DNA of 64,000 nucleotides, taken from assembly GCF_016616885.1 (NCBI RefSeq), contig NZ_CP067102.1:7468501-7532500 (forward strand), in the 5' to 3' direction. Below are positions 45,769-54,843 of the stretch, piece after piece. The position numbers and the translations under genes were made by a program. Position 1 is the first letter of the stretch, and every line of letters starts with the position of its first letter. Under the pieces are notes generated by a model. The model was not told where the DNA came from and did no database searches. It worked only from the letters and a program-made list of their open reading frames with translations. This DNA is from Bradyrhizobium diazoefficiens. Lineage in GTDB: Bacteria > Pseudomonadota > Alphaproteobacteria > Rhizobiales > Xanthobacteraceae.

Positions 45769-46077
45769 TCACACGTCCTTGGTGTCGAAGATCAGCAGGT
45801 CTGCGCCGCCACTGGCGAATTTCGGCACGTCGCCAGCTGCAGCCTTGCCCGCCTCGCTGCCGAAGGCCTTCTGGATGTCGCCCACGCTATCGAAGCTGAG
45901 AATGGCGACGAGGTGAACACCTGATGGTCCGGCGGGCGAGCCGACCGCGCCCGTGCTGACGGCGTATTTCTTCAGGCCGGGGAGCTTCTTGGCGAGCGGA
46001 ATGTGGGTCTCGGCATAATGCTTGTCGAAGGCGGCAGCGTCCTTGGGCGTCTTGTAGAGCACGACGAGTTCGGCCAT
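45769..46077 (-). CDS. EthD family protein
   Basis: A 102-residue protein of the EthD dimeric alpha/beta-barrel type: LVVLYKTPKDAAAFDKHYAETHIPLAKKLPGLKKYAVS is diagnostic. It can act in decarboxylation or ether degradation or as a small-molecule-binding domain. No obvious partner gene is adjacent. Confidence 0.85.
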   Translation of the reverse strand: MAELVVLYKTPKDAAAFDKHYAETHIPLAKKLPGLKKYAVSTGAVGSPAGPSGVHLVAILSFDSVGDIQKAFGSEAGKAAAGDVPKFASGGADLLIFDTKDV

Positions 46078-46201
46078 TTAGTTCTCCCGTATGAATCTTT
46101 GTTCTTCCACGCGCGATTGATCGCGGCGAGGTGAATAGTCCGTGGGACACGGCAAAACTGCAAGTCACAATCGGCTTGCCGTCTGCTTGTCTTCTGCTTG
46201 A

Positions 46202-47908
46202 CTAAAGCGCCGGTTTTGCGGCGTCGCCGAGATAGCCGTGCAGGGAGGCCACGACCTGCGCGCCTTCGCCGATGGCTCCGCCGACGCGCTTGACCGAGCC
46301 GGAGCGGACGTCGCCGACGGCGTAGACGCCGGGCACGGAGGTCTCGAGCGGCGCCACCAGTTTGCCCTGGTTCAGCTCGGACTGCGCGCCGGTCACGACG
46401 AAGCCGCCGCGATCGAGCGTCACGCCGCAGCCGTCGAGCCAGCCGGTGGCGGGATCGGCGCCGACGAACAAAAAGAGATTCTTGATGTCGGCGGAATCCT
46501 CGTCGTTCGACAACCGGCTCTTCAGGCGAATCCGCCGCAGCAGCGAGGCCTCGTCGCCTTCGAGCGCCGAGACCTCGGTGTTGAACAGCAGCTCGATGTT
46601 CGGCGTCGCCTCGATGCGCTCGATCAGATAGCGCGACATGCTGGCGCCCAGGCCACCGCCGCGGATGATCATCAGCACCTTCTTCGCGTGGCCGGACAAG
46701 AACACAGCGGCCTGCCCCGCCGAATTTCCGGCGCCCACAAGCGCTACTTCTTCCCCGGCGCACAGCTTCGCCTCGACCGGGGAGGCCCAGTACCAGACGC
46801 CGCGGCCCTCGAACTTGGTGAGGTTTTCGATGTCAGGCCGGCGATAGCGCGCACCGCTCGCCACCACCACCGCGCGCGAGCGCAGCGGATCGCTGCCGTC
46901 GAGCGCGACCGTAAACGCACCGTCGGTGCGCGAGCAGTCGAGCGACTTCACCGTGACGGGAATCATAATGTCGGCGCCGAATTTTTGCGCCTGGTTGAAG
47001 GCGCGCGCCGTGAGGGCCAGCCCGGAAATGCCGGTCGGAAAGCCCAGATAGTTTTCGATGCGCGCGCTGGCGCCGGCCTGGCCGCCGAAGGCGCGGGTGT
47101 CGAGCACTGCGACCGAAAGCCCTTCGGATGCCGCATACACGGCGGTCGCAAGCCCCGCCGGGCCGCAGCCGACGATCGCGACATCGTAGATGCGGTCATT
47201 GCGCGGGCCGCCGATCATGCCGATCGCGCGCGCAAGCTCGGTCTCGCCGGGATTGCGCAGCACCGCGCCATCGGAGGTGACGACCAGCGGCCAGTCCTCA
47301 GGTTTTGGCGAATAGCGCGCGATCATCTCGGCCGCATCGCGATCGCGTTCGGGATCGAGCAGATGATGCGGCTGGCCGTTGCGGGTGAGGAAGCCTAGCA
47401 GGCGCACCACGCCGGCCGAATGCGAGGGACCAATCAGCACGATGCCGCCGACGCCGGCCTGAAGCAGATTGACCCGGCGCAGGATCAGCGCGCGCATGAT
47501 GCGCTCGCCGAGCTCGGCCTCGGCAACCAGCAGCGCGCGCAGCCGCTCCGGCGGCAGCAGCAGCGTCTCGACATCGCCTTCGGCGCGGCCATCGACCAGC
47601 GCCGGACGGCCGGAGAGCTGGCTGAGCTCGGCCAAAAATTGCCCCGGCCCCTGGTCGATCAAGGGGGTGATGTTGCCGAGGCCGTCGCGCTGGGTGATGG
47701 CGACATGGCCCTTCAGCACGACGAACATGCCCGGCCCCGGCTTGCCGGTTTCGAACAGCAGCTCACCATCCTTATAGGTGCGGACCTCGCCGAAATTCCG
47801 CATCCGCTCGATTTCGGCGGATGTCAGCGCGGGAAAAGTCTGCTCGGGGCGGGTGAAACGCGACATCATCGCGTCGCGATCGGTTCGGTGTGAGTCGTCC
47901 TGCCCCAT
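46202..47908 (-). CDS. thioredoxin-reductase-like flavoprotein with an N-terminal cNMP-binding domain
   Basis: A 568-residue fusion. Residues ~25-150 form a cyclic-nucleotide-binding fold (LLFETGKPGPGMFVVLKGHVAITQ). A glutaredoxin-like spacer follows, then a thioredoxin-reductase domain with the FAD motif DVAIVGCGPAGLATAVYAASEG and a second nucleotide motif VALVGAGNSAGQAAVFLSG, ending with PGVYAVGDVRSGSVKRVGGAIGEG. The redox-active CxxC of thioredoxin reductase is replaced (GVWYWASPVEAKLC has no CxxC), so disulfide reduction is doubtful. ATG 47908 is chosen; a GTG at 47923 is also possible. Confidence 0.85.
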   Translation of the reverse strand: MGQDDSHRTDRDAMMSRFTRPEQTFPALTSAEIERMRNFGEVRTYKDGELLFETGKPGPGMFVVLKGHVAITQRDGLGNITPLIDQGPGQFLAELSQLSGRPALVDGRAEGDVETLLLPPERLRALLVAEAELGERIMRALILRRVNLLQAGVGGIVLIGPSHSAGVVRLLGFLTRNGQPHHLLDPERDRDAAEMIARYSPKPEDWPLVVTSDGAVLRNPGETELARAIGMIGGPRNDRIYDVAIVGCGPAGLATAVYAASEGLSVAVLDTRAFGGQAGASARIENYLGFPTGISGLALTARAFNQAQKFGADIMIPVTVKSLDCSRTDGAFTVALDGSDPLRSRAVVVASGARYRRPDIENLTKFEGRGVWYWASPVEAKLCAGEEVALVGAGNSAGQAAVFLSGHAKKVLMIIRGGGLGASMSRYLIERIEATPNIELLFNTEVSALEGDEASLLRRIRLKSRLSNDEDSADIKNLFLFVGADPATGWLDGCGVTLDRGGFVVTGAQSELNQGKLVAPLETSVPGVYAVGDVRSGSVKRVGGAIGEGAQVVASLHGYLGDAAKPAL

Positions 47909-47933
47909 TGTCACTGCATGCACTCCAAAATTT

Positions 47934-48152
47934 CTAGCCGCTCGTCTTCCGGTCGCCGGTCTTGTCTAATCGGTCTTGCCCTGCGGTCCCCTCATCTAGG
48001 GAACCATCGTCGACTTGCGAGGGGTCGGCGCTTGCGGCGCGCGCGCGCGCCTGCGCCTTGCGGCGCTTCAGATTCTCCCGCAGCGCCGATTTCAGGCGGT
48101 CGTCCCGCGATGCTCTCGCCTGTCTCGCGTTCGTGTCGTTCTCGTCAGCCAT
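47934..48152 (-). CDS. small charged protein, conserved in rhizobia
   Basis: A 72-residue protein (MADENDTNARQARASRDDRLKSALRENLKRRKAQARARA ...) with a helical basic segment and an acidic tail. The ATG at 48152 is taken because the upstream frame to 48206 adds atypical residues. It overlaps no gene and lies just upstream of the TrxR-like gene. No function is known. Confidence 0.6.
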   Translation of the reverse strand: MADENDTNARQARASRDDRLKSALRENLKRRKAQARARAASADPSQVDDGSLDEGTAGQDRLDKTGDRKTSG

Positions 48153-48468
48153 TCCGGGTCCATACAGCGGTTGGCGATAACATGCCCGGAGAATGCGGCA
48201 GCTCAAGAGGCCCGCGCGGTCCCGAACGTGCGAACCTCAAAATGGCTGGAATCGGCGTCACGGGCCAACTGGCCAGTTGGCCGGGGGAAGAGGAACCAAA
48301 ATCGACGGAAAGTCGGTCGTTTCAAGCCCAAACAGCCTTGATACCCCCGATATCGCCCCGATTTTCTCGCTTTGGCGGGTCCGGCAAGCTTGCACAGCGG
48401 GGAGGCCTGTGGCAGATATCGGCCCGCTTGGTAGGCTCCTCGTGCGGCCGATTCTTATCCCAGCACAT

Positions 48469-48543
48469 GCTGCCGTAGCTCAGTGGTAGAGCACTCCATT
48501 GGTAATGGAGAGGTCGACAGTTCAATCCTGTCTGGCAGCACCA
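48469..48543 (+). tRNA. tRNA-Thr (GGT)
   Basis: A 75-nt cloverleaf: acceptor GCTGCCG paired with TGGCAGC, D arm AGCTCAGTGG, anticodon loop with GGT in CTCCATTGGTAATGGAG, T arm AGTTCAATCCT and encoded CCA. It decodes ACC/ACU. Confidence 0.97.
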
Positions 48544-49504
48544 TTCCATCTCTAGAAATGCACATGGATCAGCGTTCTCGCGGCACCCAACGCCCGAGTT
48601 TTGCTCTCCGCTTTCGCCCTGCTTTGTGAAGAGGGCGCAGGGAAGACCGGGTGCCGACGGGCACCCGCGGTCCGCTGCGCGAAAGTGTAGCGCAAGGAAA
48701 CCGCACAGCAGCATACAGGTGACGCCGAACACTCGGCCTTCCCTGCGCGATGGGTTGACGGCGTATGCCGCGCTCTCCCCGGCGACGAGTTCCTTTTGTC
48801 ACCGTCACTTCGCGATCCGTTGACGCACCGCGCCCGGTTGGGGCGATGCATCGTCGCAAAAGCTTGGCTGTAGCAACGACAGCCAGGACCACACGGTTTA
48901 GCCGTACGCAGCGATTCCGTCTCCGCCCAAGGGCTACGCCGGACGCAGCCGGCTCAGACCCAGAGCGTCGTCGGATACAGGCGCCGTTCGTTCGACACGG
49001 CTTGCGGCGAGCTCACGGGGTTCGGCTCAATCCTCCGCCCGCCCTGCTCCCACATCCGCGCCGGCGCTGCCGCGTCCACCGCACCCCAACCCGCGTTCGT
49101 GACGACGTACGATCGCCCCTCTCCTCGGGTCGGGATGGCGGGATCATGCCGCAAATCCGAATTTCGGTAAAGTGGAATATTTTTGCGGAGGAGGGTTGAC
49201 GGGGTCTTGGCGGGAGGGAGGTGTTTTGCCCGACGGGTTGGATCTGCGCGCATATCGGATCCAAGATGCCGAGGTCCCTGTCTGTTGGACCGCGCAGGTA
49301 AGGTTAATTCTTCCTTTCGATTGTCGGTAAAATTTTATCTATTATCGTCTTTGTCATTCAAGACGAACCCGGGGCTCCAATAGTGCTTGCGTTTTGCCTG
49401 ATCGTGACTGGGACTGCGTTGCTTCTCTCCGGCTTGGTTGCCTTCGGCTTTCATCGAAATTCGCTGCACTCAATGGCGTTGCTGTAGCTGTAGCAGCGAG
49501 CCGC
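48544..49504. other. about 1 kb without a convincing gene; interspersed-repeat-like sequence
   Basis: Many short frames cross this stretch but none has a sound start or composition. The segments at about 48,610-48,830 and 49,050-49,250 (for example 'gaagagggcgcaggg' and 'aagtggaatatttttg') resemble, from memory, long non-coding sequences that recur in Bradyrhizobium genomes. They may be remnants of an old mobile element. Confidence 0.4.
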
Positions 49505-49597
49505 TTGCAGGATGGGTAGAGCGAAAGCGAAACCCATCGAGAGCTTGTTCGGTGCCGAGACATGATGAGTTCCGCAAGTGCTCTACCCATCCTACGC
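49505..49597. repeat. palindromic element, copy 1 (GGATGGGTAGAGC)
   Basis: The arms AGGATGGGTAGAGC (49509-49522) and GCTCTACCCATCCT (49580-49593) are exact inverted repeats. An inner pair around 'gaaacccatcga' and 'gatgagttccgc' is imperfect. A related copy is at 51410-51495. It reaches into the stop codon of the neighbouring cNMP gene. Confidence 0.85.
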
Positions 49598-50077
49598 ACG
49601 ATCAATTGCCGTCCCCACCGGATGCCCCGCGAATCGATCATCCGATCGGCGGAGCCGTCGACACAGCTCGCGATTGATGTTTTGCAGGACGATCACATAG
49701 GCGTGGATATCGGCCTTGTAGCAGGCGTAGAGCTTTTGGGCCGTCAGCTCATAGAGCACGGTCGGAGACTCCGCGACCACCGTGGCTGACCGGTTCTGCA
49801 TTTCGATCAGCGTCATCTCGCCGAAGAAATCGCCGGGCTGCAGAACGGAAATCGGGATGACGCTGCCTGAATCCGCCCGCTTGCTCACCGCCAGCCGACC
49901 GGATTTGACGATGAACATCGAGCGCCCCGGCGCGCCCTCCGCCACGATGGTCGCGCCGACATCAAAGCGGCACTCGACCAGCATTGAGATCAGGAGGTCG
50001 AGGCTCGCATCCGTGAGACCACCGAAGAACGGCGTCGCAAGCAGGAACGCTTTCAGATCGGGGGAACTGACGGTCAT
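49592..50077 (-). CDS. cyclic-nucleotide-binding domain protein
   Basis: A 161-residue single-domain protein of Crp-like cNMP-binding fold: FFGGLTDASLDLLISMLVECRFDVGATIVAEGAPGRSMFIVKSGRLAVSK and the FFGEMTLIEMQNRSATVVAES phosphate-binding cassette. No helix-turn-helix is present, so it is not a DNA-binding regulator by itself. It may be a cAMP sensor subunit. The last residues and the stop codon lie in the palindromic element 49505-49597, so the end may have been altered by its insertion. Confidence 0.88.
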   Translation of the reverse strand: MTVSSPDLKAFLLATPFFGGLTDASLDLLISMLVECRFDVGATIVAEGAPGRSMFIVKSGRLAVSKRADSGSVIPISVLQPGDFFGEMTLIEMQNRSATVVAESPTVLYELTAQKLYACYKADIHAYVIVLQNINRELCRRLRRSDDRFAGHPVGTAIDRA

Positions 50078-50135
50078 CGCGCGAGAATAGCTTCCGTTGC
50101 CGTCAGCGGCAATCAGCCCGCCGGATGAGGTCCAC

Positions 50136-50762
50136 CTACGCCCTCTCGCCGCGCAATGTCCGCCTTCGCCAGAGATCCGCCATGACCTTGATGGTTGCCG
50201 CCAGCACAGCGGCGCAAAGCGCCGCCTTCGAGATTGTCTCCATCGTCCCCTCGATCAGCAGGCAATGGACCACGCTGCAGGCGACGATGACGATCGCGAG
50301 GGGAATATGGACGATGCGCCAGGTTCGCAGCCGCAATCCCAGGCGCCGGCGCAGTGCAGCCAGAAGCGCGACGGCGAAGATCGCCCACATGGCGATTACG
50401 CCAAAGGGAGAGAACGGCGTCGGCGATGCGAAGGTGAGCGCGTCGATCATGTCGGGCGGGCTGGTGATCCAGAGGCCGGCGACATGGATCACCACCGCGA
50501 CGGCCAGCGTGCCGCCGATCCAGTGATGTGCGCGCCGTCCACGATAGGCCGATAGTCCCGACAAATATCCGCCGATCAGCAGAGGCTGAACCAGCACGAG
50601 GCCGAGGGCAACGATGCCCGCGAATCCGGCGAGGATATAGACCGGACCGCGCCATGCAAGCTGCTCGCTCTCTGCAGCGAGCGCGATCGGCACGCCGATG
50701 GCCAAAGCAAGGGCGGCCCAGATCAGGGATCTCCACCCTCCTACTAGCCCTTGCACTTGCAA
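50136..50762 (-). CDS. ferric-reductase-like transmembrane protein
   Basis: A 208-residue membrane protein with five or more spans. His pairs for two b-hemes appear in RAHHWIGGTLAVAVVIHVAGL and RIVHIPLAIVIVACSVVHCLLI, which is the ferric-reductase-like/YedZ-type core. It has no fused flavin domain. The start is close to a Tat-exported protein gene (6 bp between the two), and the two likely form one transcript and one periplasmic redox system. Confidence 0.82.
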   Translation of the reverse strand: MQVQGLVGGWRSLIWAALALAIGVPIALAAESEQLAWRGPVYILAGFAGIVALGLVLVQPLLIGGYLSGLSAYRGRRAHHWIGGTLAVAVVIHVAGLWITSPPDMIDALTFASPTPFSPFGVIAMWAIFAVALLAALRRRLGLRLRTWRIVHIPLAIVIVACSVVHCLLIEGTMETISKAALCAAVLAATIKVMADLWRRRTLRGERA

Positions 50763-50767
50763 CGCGA

Positions 50768-51271
50768 TCAGGCCGGCTGAAGCACGAAGTGCGCCTCGAG
50801 GCTGGTTTCCTTTGCGCTCCGCATGATCGGCCGCAGAAAGACGGTTTTGAATTCACCGCTGTCATAGGCGAGGTGGCCATGCGGCTGGCCGAAGATGGGA
50901 ATGATCTGCGGCATCTCGAGCCGGAACGCGCCGTCCTTGTCGGTCAGCGTGGCGCCGTGACTCTGCGGCTCGTGCTCCTGACCTTCGACCGTGTGTGCCC
51001 AGATCTGGATGCGTTGCCCGGCGAGCGGCGCCCCGTCGCCGGCGCGACGCACGGTGCCGCTCATCCAGAAGCCACCCTTCCCGATCCGCTCCACGATCGC
51101 CGTACCCTTGCGGTAGTTGTTCGCACCGCCCGTCATCGATTCAGTCGGTGCGAGGCCATCCGCACGGGCCGGCAGCAGCAGGCCGGAAACCCCGGCCGCC
51201 AAAACGCCTGTTGCAAGCACGGAGCCGCCGGCGGCGAGGAGGTTGCGGCGGCTGAGTACGACGATCGTCAT
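50768..51271 (-). CDS. Tat-exported intradiol-dioxygenase-like protein
   Basis: A 167-residue protein with a twin-arginine signal (LSRRNLLAAGGSVLATGVLAAG). The mature part (FWMSGTVRRAGDGAPLAGQRIQIWAHTVEGQ ... GAFRLEMP) is an Ig/transthyretin-like sandwich as in intradiol ring-cleavage dioxygenases, but the Tyr/His iron ligands are only partly seen. ATG 51271 with GGAGGA upstream is chosen over an ORF to 51505 that crosses the palindromic element. It is co-oriented with the ferric-reductase-like gene. Confidence 0.75.
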   Translation of the reverse strand: MTIVVLSRRNLLAAGGSVLATGVLAAGVSGLLLPARADGLAPTESMTGGANNYRKGTAIVERIGKGGFWMSGTVRRAGDGAPLAGQRIQIWAHTVEGQEHEPQSHGATLTDKDGAFRLEMPQIIPIFGQPHGHLAYDSGEFKTVFLRPIMRSAKETSLEAHFVLQPA

Positions 51272-51409
51272 GTCGGTTCCTCCGGGCGATGGTGGCGGTA
51301 GCCTCCACAGGGTACAACAACACGTGCGAAACGCCCAGTTGAGACGAGGGGCGCGACGGGTCGCAATAACAGGGTTGTGAACGGAGGCGCGGCCGCTCAA
51401 GCAGCTTTT

Positions 51410-51495
51410 GTAGGATGGGTAGAGCGAAGCGAAACCCATCGAGGTCTTTTGATGACGAGACATGATGGGTTTCGCAAGTGCTCTACCCATCCTAC
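51410..51495. repeat. palindromic element, copy 2 (GTAGGATGGGTAGAGC)
   Basis: The outer arms GTAGGATGGGTAGAGC (51410-51425) and GCTCTACCCATCCTAC (51480-51495) are exact inverted repeats, and the inner arms GCGAAACCCATC (51429-51440) and GATGGGTTTCGC (51464-51475) form a second perfect stem. It is closely related to copy 1 at 49505-49597. Confidence 0.9.
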
Positions 51496-51498
51496 GCG

Positions 51499-51515
51499 AT
51501 GACATTACATGTCAT
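51499..51515 (+). promoter_or_regulatory. 17-bp palindrome upstream of the LLM gene, possible operator
   Basis: ATGACAT and ATGTCAT are perfect inverted 7-bp arms around TAC. It lies 37 bp before the proposed start of the LLM gene and just past the palindromic element. TetR- or GntR-type regulators often use sites of this kind; no regulator gene is adjacent. Confidence 0.4.
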
Positions 51516-51552
51516 GCTCTCTGACGCGCAGCCCTTCCACTCCGGTGCCCCC

Positions 51553-52560
51553 ATGATCCCCTTCTCCGTGCTCGACCTCGCTCCCATCAAGCAGGGCTCC
51601 GACGCCGCGCAAGCGTTTCGCAATTCGGTTGATCTCGCGCAGCATGCGGAGAGCTGGGGTTTTAAGCGGTTCTGGCTGGCCGAGCATCACAACATGACGG
51701 GGATCGCGAGCGCAGCGACATCCGTGGTGATCGGGCATGTCGCGGGCGGGACCAAGACGATCCGCGTCGGCTCGGGCGGCGTGATGCTGCCGAACCATTG
51801 GCCGCTGGTGATCGCCGAGCAGTTCGGCACGCTGGAGTCGCTCTATCCCGGGCGGATCGATCTCGGCCTCGGTCGCGCGCCGGGCACCGACCAGTTCACG
51901 GCGCGGGCGATGCGGCGCGATCTTGCAACCGCTGCCGAAAACTTTCCACATGACGTGCTGGAATTGCAGGCGCTGCTCGGCGACGTGCAGCCAAACCAGG
52001 TCATCCGCGCCGTGCCCGGCATGGGGACGAAGGTGCCGCTGTGGATTCTCGGCTCCAGCATGTTCGGCGCGCAGCTCGCGGCGATGCTGGGGCTGCCGTT
52101 CGCCTTCGCCTCGCATTTCGCGCCGCAGATGATGATGCCAGCGCTGCGCGAATATCGCGCGCGGTTCGAGCCCTCGGCGCAGCTCGACAAGCCCTATGCG
52201 ATGGTCGGCGTCAACGTGTTCGCCGCCGACAGCGACCTCGAGGCGCTGCGCATGTTCACCTCACTGCAGCAGCAGTTCATCAACCTGCGCCGCGGCACGC
52301 CCGGCCAGCTGCCGCCGCCGGTCGACGACATGGACGCGTTGTGGTCGCCCGCCGAGAAGGCCGGCGTCGGCCAGTCGCTGGCGATCTCCGCGGTCGGCTC
52401 GCCCGCAGTGGTCGAGGAGAAGCTGAAGGCAATCATCGCCGACACCGCCGCCGACGAGCTGATGACCACCGGGCAGATCTACGACCACGCCGCGCGGCTG
52501 CGCTCATTCGAGATCGCGGCCGAGGTGCGGGATCGGCTGGCGAAGCAGCCAGTGGTGTGA
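51553..52560 (+). CDS. LLM class flavin-dependent oxidoreductase
   Basis: A 335-residue bacterial-luciferase-like monooxygenase: [48 protein letters not shown] is characteristic, followed by [36 protein letters not shown]. It uses FMNH2 and oxygen on an unknown substrate. ATG 51553 matches family starts; the open frame to 51478 runs into the repeat and the palindrome. A flavin reductase of the nearby minus-strand cluster (55754-56371) might supply reduced flavin. Confidence 0.92.
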   Translation: MIPFSVLDLAPIKQGSDAAQAFRNSVDLAQHAESWGFKRFWLAEHHNMTGIASAATSVVIGHVAGGTKTIRVGSGGVMLPNHWPLVIAEQFGTLESLYPGRIDLGLGRAPGTDQFTARAMRRDLATAAENFPHDVLELQALLGDVQPNQVIRAVPGMGTKVPLWILGSSMFGAQLAAMLGLPFAFASHFAPQMMMPALREYRARFEPSAQLDKPYAMVGVNVFAADSDLEALRMFTSLQQQFINLRRGTPGQLPPPVDDMDALWSPAEKAGVGQSLAISAVGSPAVVEEKLKAIIADTAADELMTTGQIYDHAARLRSFEIAAEVRDRLAKQPVV

Positions 52561-52590
52561 ACGCGATGTGTGCGCCCCGATGAAGGTGCG

Positions 52591-52700
52591 CTCCCTCTCC
52601 CGCTTGCGGGGGAGGGCCGGGGAGAGGGTCTTCCCGCGAAGAGACTCCCGATGAGGATAGAGCCCTCACCCCCGCCCTCTCCCGCAAGCGGGAGAGGGAG
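52591..52700. repeat. palindromic element with perfect 20-bp arms
   Basis: CTCCCTCTCCCGCTTGCGGG (52591-52610) and its exact reverse complement (52681-52700) flank a ~70-bp interior rich in inverted CCCTC/GAGGG runs. It lies between two convergent genes and could also terminate transcription. Its type is common in Bradyrhizobium. Confidence 0.85.
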
Positions 52701-52730
52701 CCACCGCATTCTTGGCGAGCTTCGAGCCCT

Positions 52731-53606
52731 CTAATCCGGAAACCCAAACAGCTTCGCCGGATTGTGCACGAGGATCTTTTCCAGCTCCGCCTGGTCGGGC
52801 GCGTAGCGGAACATCAGTTCGAGCAGATCGGCGTCATTGGGCGGCTGCTTCACCGAGACCGGATGCGGCCAGTCGCTGGCCCAGACGCAGCGGTCGATGG
52901 CGGCCTCGATATAGCTGCGCGCGATCGGGATCACGTCGTCGTAGGGCGGGCCGGCTTGCGAGGTCTTCTCGCCGAGCGAGAGCATGACCCAGAAATTGCC
53001 CTTCTTGAGCAGCTCCAGCATCTTGCGCAGGTTCGGGTCGTCCTTGCCATTCGCGGGCACGGGCCGCGCCATGTGATCGATCAGCACGGGGACGTCGAGG
53101 TTCTCGTATTTGGCGACGCTGGAGACGATGCCGTCCTTCTCGGGCTGGATCTTCACATACCAGCCGAGCTCGCGGATGCGTGCGATGGCACGGGCGAAAT
53201 CCGCATCCGACAGCACGGCGCCCAGCTCCTGCCGAAAACTGAAGCGCGCGCCGCGCACGCCCGCGTCATGCAGCTTGGCGAGATAGGAGTCGCTTGCCTC
53301 CGCGAACACCAGCGCGTTGGCGCAGCCGCGATAGTTCGGGCCCATCGCGGCGAGGCCGTCGAGCACGACAGAATGGTCGGCGCCATAGGTCGTGGTCTGC
53401 ACGATGATGCCGCGCTCGATGCCGAGCGTCTTGTGCACGCGCAGCGCCGCTTCCCAGGTCGCCGTCGGCATCCGATAGGCCGCACCCGGACGCTCTGGAT
53501 ATTTGTCCACGGGACCGAGCACGTGAAACTGGCTGTCGACGGTTCTCGGCGGCGGCGCCTTGACCGGACGGCGCGGGTTCGGATCGAACGGCAGATAGGT
53601 CGGCAT
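52731..53606 (-). CDS. amidohydrolase-family hydrolase
   Basis: A 291-residue TIM-barrel metal hydrolase of the amidohydrolase-2 group, similar to 2-pyrone-4,6-dicarboxylate hydrolase (LigI): VDSQFHVLGP near the start, VLIDHMARP in the middle and DRCVWASDWPHP at the end with the metal-binding Asp. It is the last gene of a minus-strand operon with RidA, hydratase, FAH, flavin reductase and a binding protein, so it likely opens a lactone or amide intermediate. The start is ATG 53606. Confidence 0.85.
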   Translation of the reverse strand: MPTYLPFDPNPRRPVKAPPPRTVDSQFHVLGPVDKYPERPGAAYRMPTATWEAALRVHKTLGIERGIIVQTTTYGADHSVVLDGLAAMGPNYRGCANALVFAEASDSYLAKLHDAGVRGARFSFRQELGAVLSDADFARAIARIRELGWYVKIQPEKDGIVSSVAKYENLDVPVLIDHMARPVPANGKDDPNLRKMLELLKKGNFWVMLSLGEKTSQAGPPYDDVIPIARSYIEAAIDRCVWASDWPHPVSVKQPPNDADLLELMFRYAPDQAELEKILVHNPAKLFGFPD

Positions 53607-53619
53607 GCGCAAAACTGCC

Positions 53620-54012
53620 TCAGTCGATCACGGCGGTGAAGTCGCATTGCACCAGCGCGCCGCCATCCATGTTGTCCATCGGCAGCGCGTGACGCGCCGG
53701 GCGCGAATGCTCGTCCGGAAACATCTTGAGCCATTCGACATTGACCGGGCCGCGCTGCGTGCGGTCCTTCAGCCAGACCGTCATCTTGATGATGTCGTCG
53801 GTGTTGCCGCCGGCGGCCTCTACCGTTGCCTTCATATGCGCGAACATGTTGGCGCACTGCGCGTCGAGGCTCTCGGGCATCACACCGGCTGCATCGCGGC
53901 CGAGGATGACGCCTGACATCACGAGATCGCCGATGCGGCAGGCGTTCGGAATCGGATTGGCGTGCTTGAAGCCGCCGATCTGGATGCTCTTGCGGCGCGT
54001 AGGGTCTGACAT
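53620..54012 (-). CDS. RidA/YjgF family protein
   Basis: A 130-residue RidA-family protein: KHANPIPNACRIGDLVMSGVILGRD, and the Arg/Glu catalytic region with GGNTDDIIKMTVWLKD. Members deaminate enamines or imines or act as 2-aminomuconate deaminase. Here the neighbours (oxo-acid hydratase, FAH) make an aromatic-degradation deaminase role plausible. It is 13 bp upstream of the amidohydrolase. Confidence 0.88.
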   Translation of the reverse strand: MSDPTRRKSIQIGGFKHANPIPNACRIGDLVMSGVILGRDAAGVMPESLDAQCANMFAHMKATVEAAGGNTDDIIKMTVWLKDRTQRGPVNVEWLKMFPDEHSRPARHALPMDNMDGGALVQCDFTAVID

Positions 54013-54036
54013 GGTGCGCTTCCTCTTATTGTTGGT

Positions 54037-54840
54037 TCAGACGAACTGGCACGACACCGAGCCGAAGGCGCCATAATCAGCGTGGAAGGTGTCGCCGCGG
54101 CGGATATCGACGGGACGCGTGAACGATCCCGCCAGCACGATTTCGCCGGCGGCGAGATGCTCGTCATGCGGCGCGAGGCGGTTGGCGAGCCAGGCGATGC
54201 CGTTGGCGGGATGGTTGAGCACGCCGGCGGCAAGCCCGGTCTCCTCGACCTCGCCATTGCGAAACAGCAGGGCGCCAATCCAGCGCATGTCCGCGTCCAT
54301 GGGGCGGAACGGCCGGCCGCCGAGCACCAGCGCCGCATTGGCGGCGTTGTCGGAGATCGTGTCCATGACCTTGCGCGCTTTCCCGGTCTCGGGATCGACG
54401 CGGTGCATGCGCGTCTCCAAGATCTCGAGCGCGGGCGTGACGTAGTCGGTGGCGTTGAGCACGTCGAAGATGGTGCAATCAGGCCCGCGCAGCGGCGCCT
54501 TCAGCACGAAGGCGAGCTCGACCTCGATCCGCGGCGCGTGGAAGCGGTCGAACGGAATCGGTGTGGCGTCGGCATAGAACATGTCGGCGAACAGCACGCC
54601 GTAGTCGGGCTCGGCGATGCCGACCGCATTCTGCATCGCCTTCGAGGTCAGGCCGATCTTGTGGCCCTTGATGACGCGGCCGCGGCCAAGCTGAAGTCTT
54701 GTCCAGGCGCGCTGGACCGCGTAGGCATCCTCGATGCTGAAGCCCGGATAGTCCTTCGAGAACATCGGGATCAGCACTTTGGTGCGCTCGGCCTCGTCCA
54801 GCCGCGCGGCAAGGCGTTCGATCGTAGTGCTATCGAGCAT
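54037..54840 (-). CDS. 2-oxo-hept-4-ene-1,7-dioate/2-keto-4-pentenoate hydratase family enzyme
   Basis: A 267-residue FAH-superfamily hydratase (or decarboxylase) of the HpaH/MhpD type: [39 protein letters not shown] with the metal-binding Glu pair, and [11 protein letters not shown]. It hydrates or decarboxylates an unsaturated oxo-acid from ring cleavage. It sits in the operon between FAH and RidA. Confidence 0.88.
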   Translation of the reverse strand: MLDSTTIERLAARLDEAERTKVLIPMFSKDYPGFSIEDAYAVQRAWTRLQLGRGRVIKGHKIGLTSKAMQNAVGIAEPDYGVLFADMFYADATPIPFDRFHAPRIEVELAFVLKAPLRGPDCTIFDVLNATDYVTPALEILETRMHRVDPETGKARKVMDTISDNAANAALVLGGRPFRPMDADMRWIGALLFRNGEVEETGLAAGVLNHPANGIAWLANRLAPHDEHLAAGEIVLAGSFTRPVDIRRGDTFHADYGAFGSVSCQFV

Positions 54841-54843
54841 GGC

